From contig JBHHYR010000047.1 of NCBI GenBank assembly GCA_046757585.1, positions 1 to 21,157 on the forward strand: DNA of 21,157 nt, given 5' to 3'. A program made the position numbers and the translations under genes. The DNA comes from JBHHYR01 sp046757585 (GTDB lineage: Bacteria; Desulfobacterota; Binatia; HRBIN30). This document shows positions 1 through 7,469 of this stretch, in pieces. Positions within the stretch are counted from its first letter, which is position 1. Each line of letters starts with the position of its first letter. The notes under the pieces were generated by a model. It was given only the letters and a program-made list of their open reading frames with translations, searched no databases and was not told the DNA's origin.

Positions 1-16
1 GACCCCCGGCCCGGCC

Positions 17-132
17 TGCCGGACGGCACGCTGGCTTCGCGCGTGCCTCTGGTGCATATAGGAGCCGCCCTGCCCGAACGGCAGCCTACGTCGTGCCTGC
101 CTCTGGTGCGTCTAGAAGGGGCCGGACGGCAC
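17..132. repeat. imperfect direct repeats, 54-bp period, at the left edge
   Basis: A 20-bp segment at 44-63 recurs at 98-117 with three differences; both share the 12-mer TGCCTCTGGTGC. The 12-mer GCCGGACGGCAC at 18-29 recurs exactly at 121-132, with a degenerate copy near 71-83. The period of 54 bp is a multiple of three, and the frame running into the lipase gene stays open to the window start, so the repeat would read as two similar 18-residue units (LP..TLASRVPLV and LP..QPTSCLPLV). It may be an upstream intergenic repeat or the end of a repetitive coding region outside the window. Confidence 0.5.
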
Positions 133-156
133 AGCGGGATTTTCGGAGGTATCGCG

Positions 157-906
157 GTGATCCAGGACTATCCTGTCTCAGAACAGCCCACATGGCGTCT
201 GATCGCACAGGAGGCTCTCGGCGTCGCCGCAGCCGCCGTACTCTTTCCCTTCGGCATCAGGCGATCGCAGCGCCGCACTCCTCGGCAGCGGGATCAGCGG
301 ACTGTCGTCCTCGTGCACGGCTATCTTGCCAACCGATCCACTCTGTTCCCTTTGGCGGCGTACCTGCAGCTGCGGGGCATCAAGCAGATCCTGTCGTTCA
401 ACTACGACTCCGGCGCCGGAGTCGAGCCAGCTGCGTTGGCCTTGCGGGAGTACCTGCGCAGACACGTCCGCGGTGGGCGCATTGATCTCGTTTGCCACAG
501 TCTCGGCGGACTGGTCGCTCGGGTGTACATCCAAGAGCTTGGCGGCTGGCGACGGGTCGATCGGTGTATCACGCTGGGCACGCCTCACCGCGGCACCTAC
601 GGGTCCTACTGGGTCTGGTCGCGTGTTGGTCACGACCTCCGACCGGACTCCTCGCTCCTGTCGCGGTTGCACGCGTCGCGCCGCAACGCCTCAGGCGTAC
701 GGTTCGTCTCGTTGATCGCTGGCTCCGACAACCTCGTCGTTCCGCGCGTCTTCGCAGTCCACGACCACGAGGTTCACCTTGCTGATCTGGGTCACGTCTC
801 AATGCTGTTCTCTCCACGGGCGCTCCGTGTTGTCGCGGACCATCTCACCACGCCGCCTTTGCCGATCTCCCCTTGCCACGGGGAGACACAGCGGGCGAGG
901 GGGTGA
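157..906 (+). CDS. alpha/beta-hydrolase, lipase/esterase-like
   Basis: Predicted serine hydrolase of the triacylglycerol lipase/PGAP1-like type (249 aa from GTG 157). The fold is marked by the oxyanion strand LVHGY (residues 52-56), the nucleophile elbow CHSLGG with Ser115, a likely acid Asp191 in GSDNLVVP and a likely His213 in LGHVSML. Residues 19-33 form a short hydrophobic stretch, possibly a membrane anchor rather than a cleaved signal. I chose GTG 157 because GGAGG (145-149) lies 7 nt upstream; the same frame is open to GTG 43 and beyond, but that part is repetitive DNA. The last ~15 residues are encoded by a REP-like palindrome, so the C-terminal tail is probably not functional protein. 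It converges on typA. Substrate cannot be told from sequence; lipid or polyester ester hydrolysis is the family expectation. Confidence 0.85.
   Translation: MIQDYPVSEQPTWRLIAQEALGVAAAAVLFPFGIRRSQRRTPRQRDQRTVVLVHGYLANRSTLFPLAAYLQLRGIKQILSFNYDSGAGVEPAALALREYLRRHVRGGRIDLVCHSLGGLVARVYIQELGGWRRVDRCITLGTPHRGTYGSYWVWSRVGHDLRPDSSLLSRLHASRRNASGVRFVSLIAGSDNLVVPRVFAVHDHEVHLADLGHVSMLFSPRALRVVADHLTTPPLPISPCHGETQRARG
866..886. repeat. REP-like palindrome, copy 1
   Basis: Perfect 7-bp inverted repeat TCTCCCC / GGGGAGA around a 7-nt loop, followed by a G-rich flank (GCGGGCGAGGGGGTGAG). It resembles copy 2 at 3797-3825 in stem sequence, loop length and G-rich right flank. It lies inside the 3' end of the lipase frame. 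No T-run follows, so it is unlikely to be an intrinsic terminator. Confidence 0.5.
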
Positions 907-980
907 GAGAGCGCTGCAGCTTCGTTTCGAAGATCTCGTGCGTGACTGATGGGTGCGGGTTCGTTCGCCCGCCAGGCCCG

Positions 981-2825
981 CTAAGGCGAACCGGGGCCGT
1001 CGGGTCGTTTCCTGGGGCGCTCCCACTGCCGCAGCACACGTTTGCGCAGGCGGATCGACCGGGGCGTCACCTCGACGAGCTCGTCGTCCCCGACCCATTC
1101 AATGGCGTCCTCCAGTCCCATCTCGCGGTGCGGGGTGATCACGGTGCTCTCGTCGCGGCCGGCGGCGCGCAGGTTGGTGAGCTTCTTCTCACGCACGATG
1201 TTGACGTTGAGCTCGGCGCCGCGCGAGTATTCGCCGATGATCATGCCTTCGTAGACTCGGGTTCCCGGGGCGATGAAGAGCACGCCCCGCTCCTGCACGT
1301 GGAACACGGCGTACGGTGTGGCGACGCCCTCGCGATCAGCAACCATCGCACCGTTGACGCGCGCAGCGATCCGCCCGTGCCAGGGCCGCCAGCCGTCGAA
1401 CAGTGGGTTCATGATCCCCGTGCCACGCGTGTCCGTCAGAAAGCGGGAGCGGAAGCCGATGAGGCCACGCGAAGGCACGCGAAAATCGAGCCGTACGCGG
1501 CCGGAGCCGGCCTGCAGCATGTTGGTCATCTGCCCGCGCCGCACCGCGAGGAGCTGGGAGACAACCCCGATGTACTCTTCGGGCACGTCGACGAGAAGCT
1601 GCTCGACCGGCTCGTGGACGGCCCCGTCGATCTCGCGCGTCACCACGGCCGGTTTTGACACCTGGAGCTCGTATCCCTCCCGGCGCATGGTCTCGATGAG
1701 GATGGCGAGCTGAAGCTCACCGCGACCAGTGACGCGCAGGGAGTCGGGCGAGTCGGTCTCCTCGACCCGCAAGCTGACGTTGCGGCGCTGCTCCGAGTAG
1801 AGGCGCTCGCGCAGCTGCCGCGAGGTGACGTACTCCCCTTCGCGGCCCGCCCAGGGGGAGGTGTTGGCGCCGAACACGATCGCGATCGTGGGCTCGTCGA
1901 TACGGATCGCGGGGAGCGGCTCGGGCCGTTCGCGATCCGCGACCGTGTCGCCAATACCGATCTGCTCGATGCCGGCCACGGCCACGAGATCACCGGCGCA
2001 GGCGCTCTCGATCTCGATCCGCGTCAAGCCGTGCCAGCCGTAGACCTGCGTGATCTTGACCGGCTGGCGTGTGCCGTCAACTTTGCAAAGCGTGTACAGG
2101 CCGTTCGCCGTGAGCGTGCCGCGCGCGATGCGCCCGATCGCCAGGCGGCCGACGTAGTTGTCGTAGTCGAGATTGTTGGCCTGGAACTGGAGCGGACCTC
2201 GAGCGTCACCGAGCGGCCCGGGCAACGCCTGTGCGATCACTTCGAAGAGGGTGCCGAGATCGGCCGCCGGCTTCTCCGGATCGAGCGTTGCCTGCCCGGC
2301 GCGGGCGTTGGTGTAGACCACGGGGAAGCCGAGCTGCTCGTCGCTGGCGTCGAGGTCGATGAAGAGATCGTAGATCTCGTCGAGTACTGCGGCGATCCGT
2401 GCGTCCGGCCGATCGATCTTGTTGATGCAGACGACCGGCGGCAACCCCGCTTCGAGGGCCTTTCGCAGGACGAAACGCGTTTGCGGCAGGGGGCCCTCGG
2501 ACGCGTCGACGAGCAGCATCACCCCGTCGACCATGGCGAGCGTGCGTTCGACCTCGCCGCCGAAATCGGCATGGCCGGGGGTGTCTACGATGTTCAGCTT
2601 CACCCCGCGGTACTCGATCGCGGTGTTCTTGGCGAGGATTGTAATTCCCCGCTCGCGCTCGAGGACGAAGGAGTCCATCACGCGCTCGACAACTTGCTGA
2701 TTGGCACGAAAGATGCCGCTCTGGTGCAGCATGGCATCGATCAGCGTCGTCTTGCCGTGATCGACATGCGCAATGATGGCGAGGTTACGGATATCGTTTC
2801 GCCGCTGCGCTTGCACGGGATTCAT
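981..2825 (-). CDS. typA: ribosome-associated translational GTPase TypA/BipA
   Basis: Full-length (614 aa) TypA/BipA, an EF-G/LepA-family GTPase that binds the ribosome and assists assembly and stress adaptation. The N-terminal G domain shows every GTPase motif: G1 HVDHGKTT (20-27), switch region RERGITI (57-63), G3 DTPGH (81-85) and G4 NKID (135-138). Beta-barrel domain II follows, then the EF-G III/V-like domains and the TypA C-terminal domain with the GTPG..R motif near residue 480-500 (SRFLTDTRGTGIMN). ATG start at 2825; the Shine-Dalgarno is weak, but a good -10 box lies about 70 nt upstream. It is transcribed toward the lipase gene and away from the toxin-antitoxin pair. Housekeeping gene with no visible damage. 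Confidence 0.97.
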   Translation of the reverse strand: MNPVQAQRRNDIRNLAIIAHVDHGKTTLIDAMLHQSGIFRANQQVVERVMDSFVLERERGITILAKNTAIEYRGVKLNIVDTPGHADFGGEVERTLAMVDGVMLLVDASEGPLPQTRFVLRKALEAGLPPVVCINKIDRPDARIAAVLDEIYDLFIDLDASDEQLGFPVVYTNARAGQATLDPEKPAADLGTLFEVIAQALPGPLGDARGPLQFQANNLDYDNYVGRLAIGRIARGTLTANGLYTLCKVDGTRQPVKITQVYGWHGLTRIEIESACAGDLVAVAGIEQIGIGDTVADRERPEPLPAIRIDEPTIAIVFGANTSPWAGREGEYVTSRQLRERLYSEQRRNVSLRVEETDSPDSLRVTGRGELQLAILIETMRREGYELQVSKPAVVTREIDGAVHEPVEQLLVDVPEEYIGVVSQLLAVRRGQMTNMLQAGSGRVRLDFRVPSRGLIGFRSRFLTDTRGTGIMNPLFDGWRPWHGRIAARVNGAMVADREGVATPYAVFHVQERGVLFIAPGTRVYEGMIIGEYSRGAELNVNIVREKKLTNLRAAGRDESTVITPHREMGLEDAIEWVGDDELVEVTPRSIRLRKRVLRQWERPRKRPDGPGSP

Positions 2826-2892
2826 GGGAACTCTCGCCTTCGCCCGGTACTCCGCCGGGTGCGATCAAGCACTGCGGGTGAAGGGCAGAGCC

Positions 2893-2898
2893 AGTATA
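2893..2898 (-). promoter_or_regulatory. candidate -10 box for typA
   Basis: On the minus strand this reads TATACT, a 5/6 match to the sigma-70 -10 consensus, and would give a ~60-nt leader before the typA ATG. No good -35 lies 16-18 bp upstream (CTAGCG region), so the call rests on the -10 and its position only. Confidence 0.35.
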
Positions 2899-2979
2899 GC
2901 GGACGCTGAAACCGACGCTAGCCTGCGACGCGATGACCCAGGGCGGGTCGGCGCAAGGAGGCGTTGGACATGCCGAGCG

Positions 2980-3009
2980 TTGCGGCCATGGTTACGGATG
3001 TGCTACCTT
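2980..3009 (+). promoter_or_regulatory. candidate promoter for the toxin-antitoxin pair, possibly leaderless
   Basis: TTGCGG (2980-2985), an 18-bp spacer and TACCTT (3004-3009) end 7 bp before the antitoxin ATG at 3017. Transcription would then begin at or next to the A of the start codon. No Shine-Dalgarno is seen before this ATG, which agrees with a leaderless message. Confidence 0.3.
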
Positions 3010-3016
3010 GACGCAC

Positions 3017-3292
3017 ATGGAGCGTGTCGGCGTTCGGGACCTGCAACAGAACGCGGCGGCGGTGCTCAGGCGTGTCCGCCGCGGAGAGCGCGTGGAGGTG
3101 ACCGATCGAGGGCGACCTGTGGCATGGTTGGTACCCGCGCGGGGGGGTGATGTTGCCGAACGCCTGCGGGCGCTCGGTCGACTCATCGAATCGGAAGGGG
3201 ACTTGCTCGAGTTGGGCGTTCCACTTCCTCTGAGAAAAGGCGGCGAAAGTCCCTCCGAGCGACTCGCCAGGATGCGCGCCCGCGAACGCTGA
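3017..3292 (+). CDS. type II antitoxin, Phd/YefM family
   Basis: 91-residue antitoxin of the prevent-host-death type. The N-terminal half has the typical Phd/YefM pattern: VGVRDLQQNAAAVLRRV (residues 4-20), then GERVEVTDRGRPVAWLVP. This half dimerises and binds operator DNA; the C-terminal half, rich in charged residues (SERLARMRARER at the end), is expected to wrap the toxin. I chose ATG 3017 because the homologous domain begins right there; the upstream frame to 2933 has no domain character. It precedes the PIN toxin by 28 bp on the same strand, the usual order for a self-regulated pair. Confidence 0.85.
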   Translation: MERVGVRDLQQNAAAVLRRVRRGERVEVTDRGRPVAWLVPARGGDVAERLRALGRLIESEGDLLELGVPLPLRKGGESPSERLARMRARER

Positions 3293-3320
3293 TCGGCCCC
3301 GCCAGGCGGCGGCCAAGGGG

Positions 3321-3707
3321 ATGGTGTATCTGGATTCGTCGGCGCTCGTGAAGCTGGTTGTCCGGGAGCCCGAATCCACGGCTCTGCGACGATTCCTTCG
3401 CCGGCATCCACGCCGTGTCGCCTGCGCACTGGCCCGAGCGGAAGTACCCCGGGCGGTTCTTCACCTGGGGCCCGCGGCGCTGGCGCGTGCACGAGAGGTC
3501 CTGCGGCGCCTCGACTTGATTCAGATCGACGATTCCTTGCTGGACGCGGCTGGTCGGATTGAGCCGCAGGTGCTACGGACGCTGGACGCCATTCATCTCG
3601 CGGCGGCTCGACTTCTCTCGAGCGACCTGGAAAGTGTGGTCACGTACGACCTGCGGATGGCGGACGCCGCTCGCCGCCTGGCTCTGCCGGTCGAAGCCCC
3701 CGCCTGA
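3321..3707 (+). CDS. vapC: PIN-domain ribonuclease toxin, VapC-like
   Basis: 128-residue PIN domain. The acidic metal-binding residues of VapC ribonucleases are all present: Asp5 in YLDSSALVK, Glu41 in ARAEVPRA, Asp89 in RTLDAIHLAAA, and Asp110 in VVTYDLRMADAA. The length fits a stand-alone toxin. PIN toxins cleave tRNA or rRNA with Mg2+ or Mn2+ and are held inactive by the cognate antitoxin, here the Phd-like gene 28 bp upstream. AAGGGG lies directly before the ATG, at closer than ideal spacing, so some translational coupling to the antitoxin is possible. The catalytic residues are intact, so the toxin is probably active when free. RNA target unknown. Confidence 0.9.
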   Translation: MVYLDSSALVKLVVREPESTALRRFLRRHPRRVACALARAEVPRAVLHLGPAALARAREVLRRLDLIQIDDSLLDAAGRIEPQVLRTLDAIHLAAARLLSSDLESVVTYDLRMADAARRLALPVEAPA

Positions 3708-3796
3708 AGGCAGGCATTGGGAAGGGACGCAGCGACGCGCACCTCGACGGGCCTTGTAGCGTACGGCCTTGCGCACACTCGGTTCCCTCCCCTCAA

Positions 3797-3825
3797 TCCT
3801 CTCCCGCTAGCAGTGCGGGAGAGGA
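3797..3825. repeat. REP-like palindrome, copy 2
   Basis: Perfect 11-bp inverted repeat TCCTCTCCCGC / GCGGGAGAGGA with a 7-nt loop TAGCAGT, between vapC and the convergent phosphatase gene. The right flank is G-rich (GTCGGGGGTCTCGGGTGG), as in copy 1. It could stabilise or end both converging messages, but no T-run is present on either strand. Confidence 0.6.
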
Positions 3826-3853
3826 AGCTGGTCGGGGGTCTCGGGTGGTTTCC

Positions 3854-5443
3854 TTACGCCCGCCGGTAGACGCTGACGTGGAGGGGTTCGAGAGTGTCGA
3901 TGGCTTCTTCGCTGTCCACGCCCTTGCGCCAGCGGTAGGTCCGAACGGTAACCCGGGCGGGCTCGAAGTCGAGGAGGTCGAAGCCGTTGTATTCCTGGAC
4001 CGGGACGACCGGCTCGAGCTCGATGTGCGCGGGCGGGGTGGCGAGTGTGCCGCGGGCCGCGGAGGGCCAGCCGGCGCCGGTGCCAGGGGTGCCGGTGATG
4101 AGCGCGACCACGGGGTGGACCCGGAAGTCGTGCATGCCGCTGCGCACGATGAGCCCTTCGGCGATGCTGTGGATGTCGCCGCTCACGATCAGGGGTACGC
4201 GGTCCGGGGCAGCAGCGGCCGCCGCCAGCAGACGGTCGTGCTGCGCCAACCAGCCAGGCTGCCAACCGGGCTTGGGAATGTCGGTCGTGAGCGTGCGATC
4301 CGGGCCGAGGACGTCCGGGTACCACTCGGCGAACTTTCCGGCCGTCCAGCCAGGGGGGTTCGAGGGGACCTGCATGACGTGATCGGGGCCTGGGTCGCCC
4401 AGGCGCTGGAGCACCCAGCGCTCCACCGCCGAGGGAATCAACGTGCCCCGTTCGCCAGCCAGGGTGAGGAAGCCCTTGCAGTCGTAAAGCAGCGCCTCGA
4501 GCAGCTGCCCGTAGCGCAGCGTGCCGAACGCCTCGCTCACGCCCGGCGGCCGGTCGGGCGCCGTAGCCGCGGGAAGGTCGAGCGGCCGATCGGGGTCGGG
4601 CAGGAACTCGGGATAGTACAGCCACTGGGTCGCCCGAGCGAGGCGGACCATGAAGTCGTCCGCGGGGAAGGTTGTGAGCTCCGGGGTGACCTGATCGTCC
4701 TCGAAGTAGTCGTGATCGTCGCGCAGGAAGAAGACGGGGATGGAGCGGAACATCGTGCCGTAGAGGCCCGCGATCTGTGCGCCGACCGCCCGCTTGAGCA
4801 CGTTCTCGTTCTCGTGACCGAGGACCGGCGCGGCCCGGTCGAATACGCCGGCCACCGCTATGCCGCGCCGCGATTTGCCTGTCACCAGCGCGGAGACGCC
4901 GGCACGGAGGTCCCAGTACACCTGGTCCCCGTTGGCGACGACCGCATCCGGCTCGAGCGCGAGGGCCCGCCGGAGCAGCCGGCGGCGAACCGGGGTGGGG
5001 ACGTACAAGCGAAAGATATCGTTGCCCCCAGCGCAGGTATACATCAGGAGCCGCAGGTGCTCGGGCCGCGCATCGCGCGCGGGAAGCGTACGAATCGACC
5101 ACGGGTCGCTGCGGAAGTCGGCAGTCCGGATCTGCAGCGTGTAACGGCGCGCGGGCTCGAGGTCCGGCACATCGAAGGCCCAGAAGCGTCTGTCCGTGTC
5201 CGTCGCAAGTCCCTGCACGCGCCGCCAGTCGGCGCGGAGCACCGGCGGGATCGGCTGAGAGTCGGCGAACGACACCTTCAGGAGCAGCCGGTCCGCGCTC
5301 ACTGTGGGAAGGATGTGTTGGATACCCGCCTCGTTGACCGGCAGGCTGCGGTCCGAGCTGCCGCAGGCGGGCAGAAATCGCCCGAGACCGGCAAGGGAGA
5401 CGGCCGACCCTACACCGCGGAGAAAGTCACGCCGCTTCATCAT
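3854..5443 (-). CDS. phoD: PhoD-like alkaline phosphatase/phosphodiesterase, Tat-exported
   Basis: 529-residue metallophosphoesterase of the PhoD family. The N-terminus has a twin-arginine motif RRDFLRG (4-10) and a lipobox LPAC (Cys27), so it is probably a Tat-exported lipoprotein. A beta-sandwich (about 40-120) precedes the catalytic domain, as in PhoD proteins. Metal-site motifs are NGDQVYWD (171-178), RDDHDYFEDD (241-250) and SGDIHS (421-426). Enzymes of this family release phosphate from mono- and diesters outside the cytoplasm using Ca/Fe-type centres; substrate here is unknown. GGGGAG lies 9 nt before the ATG on the minus strand; a second in-frame ATG follows at once. Transcribed divergently from the FMN dehydrogenase. 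No PhoB box could be recognised upstream. Confidence 0.9.
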   Translation of the reverse strand: MMKRRDFLRGVGSAVSLAGLGRFLPACGSSDRSLPVNEAGIQHILPTVSADRLLLKVSFADSQPIPPVLRADWRRVQGLATDTDRRFWAFDVPDLEPARRYTLQIRTADFRSDPWSIRTLPARDARPEHLRLLMYTCAGGNDIFRLYVPTPVRRRLLRRALALEPDAVVANGDQVYWDLRAGVSALVTGKSRRGIAVAGVFDRAAPVLGHENENVLKRAVGAQIAGLYGTMFRSIPVFFLRDDHDYFEDDQVTPELTTFPADDFMVRLARATQWLYYPEFLPDPDRPLDLPAATAPDRPPGVSEAFGTLRYGQLLEALLYDCKGFLTLAGERGTLIPSAVERWVLQRLGDPGPDHVMQVPSNPPGWTAGKFAEWYPDVLGPDRTLTTDIPKPGWQPGWLAQHDRLLAAAAAAPDRVPLIVSGDIHSIAEGLIVRSGMHDFRVHPVVALITGTPGTGAGWPSAARGTLATPPAHIELEPVVPVQEYNGFDLLDFEPARVTVRTYRWRKGVDSEEAIDTLEPLHVSVYRRA

Positions 5444-5586
5444 GTGTTCTGGCTCCCCTAGCCCTTCGTGCGCTTGCGCGCCTCGCCACTAAGGCACCGC
5501 GGCGCCCGCAGTGCAAGCCTCCGAGCGAGGCCGCCGCCGCCCTTCCTTTGCGACTGGCCGGTGTTGATGGCATAGATGGCGGCGGC

Positions 5587-6786
5587 GTGCCCCCTCCCGG
5601 AAGAGATCGCCGCGCATCCCGCCGTGTGCTGCGCCGGCTGGCGCGCTGCGTCAACATTGCCGACATCCGTGCGCTGGCTGAGCGGCGGCTGCCCCGCGCC
5701 ATCTTCGACTACGTGGAAGGCGGGGCCGAGGACGAGGCTACGGTGGCGCACAACCGCGCGGCGTTTGCCCGCCGCGTCTTGCTGCCGCGCGTGCTCGTGG
5801 ATGTGGGCTCGACCGACCTCTCGACCACGGTTCTCGGCCGGCGCATCGCACTTCCGGTTATCCTCGCGCCCTGTGGGTTGACGGGCCTCGTACACCCTGC
5901 CGCGGAGGGCGCCGCGGCGCGGGCCGCCCACCGTGCCGGCACGATCTACACGCTCTCGACCATGGCGAGCACGTCCATCGAGGACCTCGCGGCGGAGACG
6001 GAGGGGCCCCTGTGGTACCAGATCTACGTCTGGCGCGATCGAGGTATCCTGAAGGGGTTTCTCGAGCGCGCTCGCGCAGCCGGCTACCAAGCGGTCTGCC
6101 TTGCGGTGGACTCCCCGGTCGTCAGTCAGCGCGAGCGGGATCTGCGTCACATCGCGGGGGACCCGCCCCGTCCGAGCCTGCGAACCGCACTCGACGTGCT
6201 CCGGCATCCCAGCTGGCTCTGGCACACCCTCCGCGGTCCCAAGCTGGGCCTGCCGAATGTCCTGCCCGGTGCGGTGGGGAGTCTCGGTGCGCTGGGTCGG
6301 CTGGCGGCGCGCGCGTTCGATCCAACCGTCACGTGGCGTGATCTCGAGTGGATGGTTGCGCAGTGGGACGGGCCGTTTGCCGTGAAGGGCCTCCTCCACC
6401 CGGCGGACGCTGCCCGCGCGGTTGCCTGCGGTGCCCGTGCGATCATCGTCTCGAACCACGGTGGCCGCCAGCTCGATCAGGCACCGGCGAGCCTGGATTT
6501 GTTGCCGGAGGTCGTCGCGGCCGTCGGCGGCCGGGCCGAGGTGCTCGTCGACGGCGGCGTCCGGCGCGGCAGCGATGCGGTCAAGGCCCTCGCCCTCGGC
6601 GCGCGGGCCTGCCTGATCGGGCGGCCCTACGTGTACGGCCTCGCCGCGGCGGGGGAGGCTGGCGTCGACCGGGTCCTGGCGCTCCTGCGGGCAGAGATCG
6701 AGCGGGCGCTGGCGCTGATCGGCTGCCCCGCGGTGCGCGACCTGGATACTGCCTTCCTGTACGATGCCCGGGCGGGCCCCAGCTGA
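5587..6786 (+). CDS. FMN-dependent alpha-hydroxy-acid dehydrogenase/oxidase
   Basis: About 399-residue TIM-barrel flavoenzyme of the lactate dehydrogenase (LldD) / glycolate oxidase / mandelate dehydrogenase family, oxidising an L-2-hydroxy acid to the 2-keto acid. Signature parts (numbered from GTG 5587): FDYVEGGAEDE (40-50), ALPVILAPCGLTG (88-100), WYQIYVWRDR with the active Tyr147, LAVDSP (172-177), the FMN-contacting Lys267 in FAVKG, SNHGGRQLD (289-297) with catalytic His291 and substrate-binding Arg294, and DGGVRRGSDAVKALALGA (322-339). The start is uncertain: TTG 5548, GTG 5587 and GTG 5626 share the frame, none with a good ribosome site; homology starts near residue 20 (ARCVNIADI), so GTG 5626 is possible. 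No transmembrane segment. Exact substrate cannot be assigned. Confidence 0.93.
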   Translation: MPPPGRDRRASRRVLRRLARCVNIADIRALAERRLPRAIFDYVEGGAEDEATVAHNRAAFARRVLLPRVLVDVGSTDLSTTVLGRRIALPVILAPCGLTGLVHPAAEGAAARAAHRAGTIYTLSTMASTSIEDLAAETEGPLWYQIYVWRDRGILKGFLERARAAGYQAVCLAVDSPVVSQRERDLRHIAGDPPRPSLRTALDVLRHPSWLWHTLRGPKLGLPNVLPGAVGSLGALGRLAARAFDPTVTWRDLEWMVAQWDGPFAVKGLLHPADAARAVACGARAIIVSNHGGRQLDQAPASLDLLPEVVAAVGGRAEVLVDGGVRRGSDAVKALALGARACLIGRPYVYGLAAAGEAGVDRVLALLRAEIERALALIGCPAVRDLDTAFLYDARAGPS

Positions 6787-6838
6787 GATCCCAGCGACCG
6801 CCCTTGAGGCCGTCGCGGAGACTGTTGGGGAGGATTGG

Positions 6839-7021
6839 ATGGCGCGTCGCAAAATCCCCCTTCGTCCCGAGAACCGGATCGGCCCGTGGCAGCTTCCGGA
6901 ATCTGCGAATTCACAGATCCGTCTGTTTCCAGAAGTCAGAACTTCCCAGCCCTTGCGCCCGTCCCATACCGGTGCTAGCCGGTGTAGCCGTTGGGGGTAC
7001 GTGTTTCGCTGCTTGGCGTGA
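6839..7021 (+). CDS. candidate 60-residue basic small protein
   Basis: A short frame starting at ATG 6839 with a strong Shine-Dalgarno GGGGAGG (6827-6833) 5 nt upstream. It begins MARRKIPLRPENRIGPW and ends 4 nt before the ATG of the His/Cys-rich frame, in the arrangement TGA-AGGC-ATG. The composition is basic, with no signal peptide or recognisable domain. It may be a leader frame that couples translation to the next gene, a real small protein, or chance. The strong ribosome site and the spacing are the only support. Confidence 0.25.
   Translation: MARRKIPLRPENRIGPWQLPESANSQIRLFPEVRTSQPLRPSHTGASRCSRWGYVFRCLA
6968..6983. promoter_or_regulatory. inverted repeat ACCGG-N6-CCGGT, possible operator
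   Basis: ACCGG (6968-6972) and CCGGT (6979-6983) flank TGCTAG about 45 bp before the His/Cys-rich gene. It could be a regulator site at the head of the metal island, but it also lies inside a candidate short frame and the half-sites are only 5 bp. It does not match a metal-regulator operator that I recognise. Confidence 0.2.
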
Positions 7022-7025
7022 AGGC

Positions 7026-7469
7026 ATGGGTGTCCCGTTGCGAACGATGCGTGGCTGCCTGGTGATTCCAGTTGTCCTTGCCGTGGCGTGGCTGCCGTAC
7101 ATCTCCACCTGCTGCGTCAAGAACCCGGTGACTCGCAACGGCTCGAACCCGTTGGCAGCTGCGGCCGGTGCGGAGATGCCTGGCGCCTCGGGTGCTGTAC
7201 ACGCGCTCGTGGCGGGCCGCGCTGCGTATGGCCGGCAGCACCACCACAACCACCGGCCCACTCACACCTGCTGTGACCTTGCCGGCAGGTGCAACCGATG
7301 CGTCGGTTCGGTGCTGCCGCTCAGCAGTCCGCGCGGGGTCTTGGCCCCTCTGTCGAGGATTCCGCAGGCCAGCGTGCAACACGAGCCGCCGGTGTCAGCC
7401 CGCGGGTTCCTAGCGGCTGTCGCACGCCCCCTACCGGCGTACCTCCGCAATCTCAGACTCCTCATTTGA
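7026..7469 (+). CDS. His/Cys-rich secreted small protein, probable metal binder
   Basis: 147-residue frame that I do not recognise as a named family. It starts with a signal-like segment (CLVIPVVLAVAWLPYIST, residues 11-28) followed by a Cys pair (29-30). The centre carries a dense metal-ligand patch: His72, 73, 74, 76, 80 and Cys82, 83, 89, 92 (HHHNH...HTCCDLAGRC..C). The C-terminus ends PAYLRNLRLLI. This plan (export signal, CC, His/Cys cluster, hydrophobic end) resembles small proteins that sit beside metal-RND operons, and the efflux island begins just downstream. A second ATG at 7047 is possible; neither has a good ribosome site, so coupling to the preceding short frame may drive translation. 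Periplasmic metal capture is inference. An opposing minus-strand frame exists but has no such features. Confidence 0.5.
   Translation: MGVPLRTMRGCLVIPVVLAVAWLPYISTCCVKNPVTRNGSNPLAAAAGAEMPGASGAVHALVAGRAAYGRQHHHNHRPTHTCCDLAGRCNRCVGSVLPLSSPRGVLAPLSRIPQASVQHEPPVSARGFLAAVARPLPAYLRNLRLLI

Noticed and set aside
955..972. GCGGG/CCCGC stem between the lipase and typA as a bidirectional terminator
   Set aside because: Only 5 bp with an 8-nt loop, and no T-run on either strand.
3845..5461. 538-residue plus-strand open frame opposite phoD
   Set aside because: It mirrors the phosphatase gene; composition is rich in Arg, Gly, Val and Ala with no domain pattern, while the minus strand has Tat signal and all metal motifs.
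5458..6852. 464-residue minus-strand open frame opposite the FMN dehydrogenase
   Set aside because: Antisense shadow of a gene with clear catalytic motifs; GC-rich DNA leaves few stops.
6975..7382. 135-residue minus-strand frame opposing the His/Cys-rich gene
   Set aside because: No signal, no motif and opposite to all neighbours; the plus-strand frame has an export signal and clustered metal ligands.
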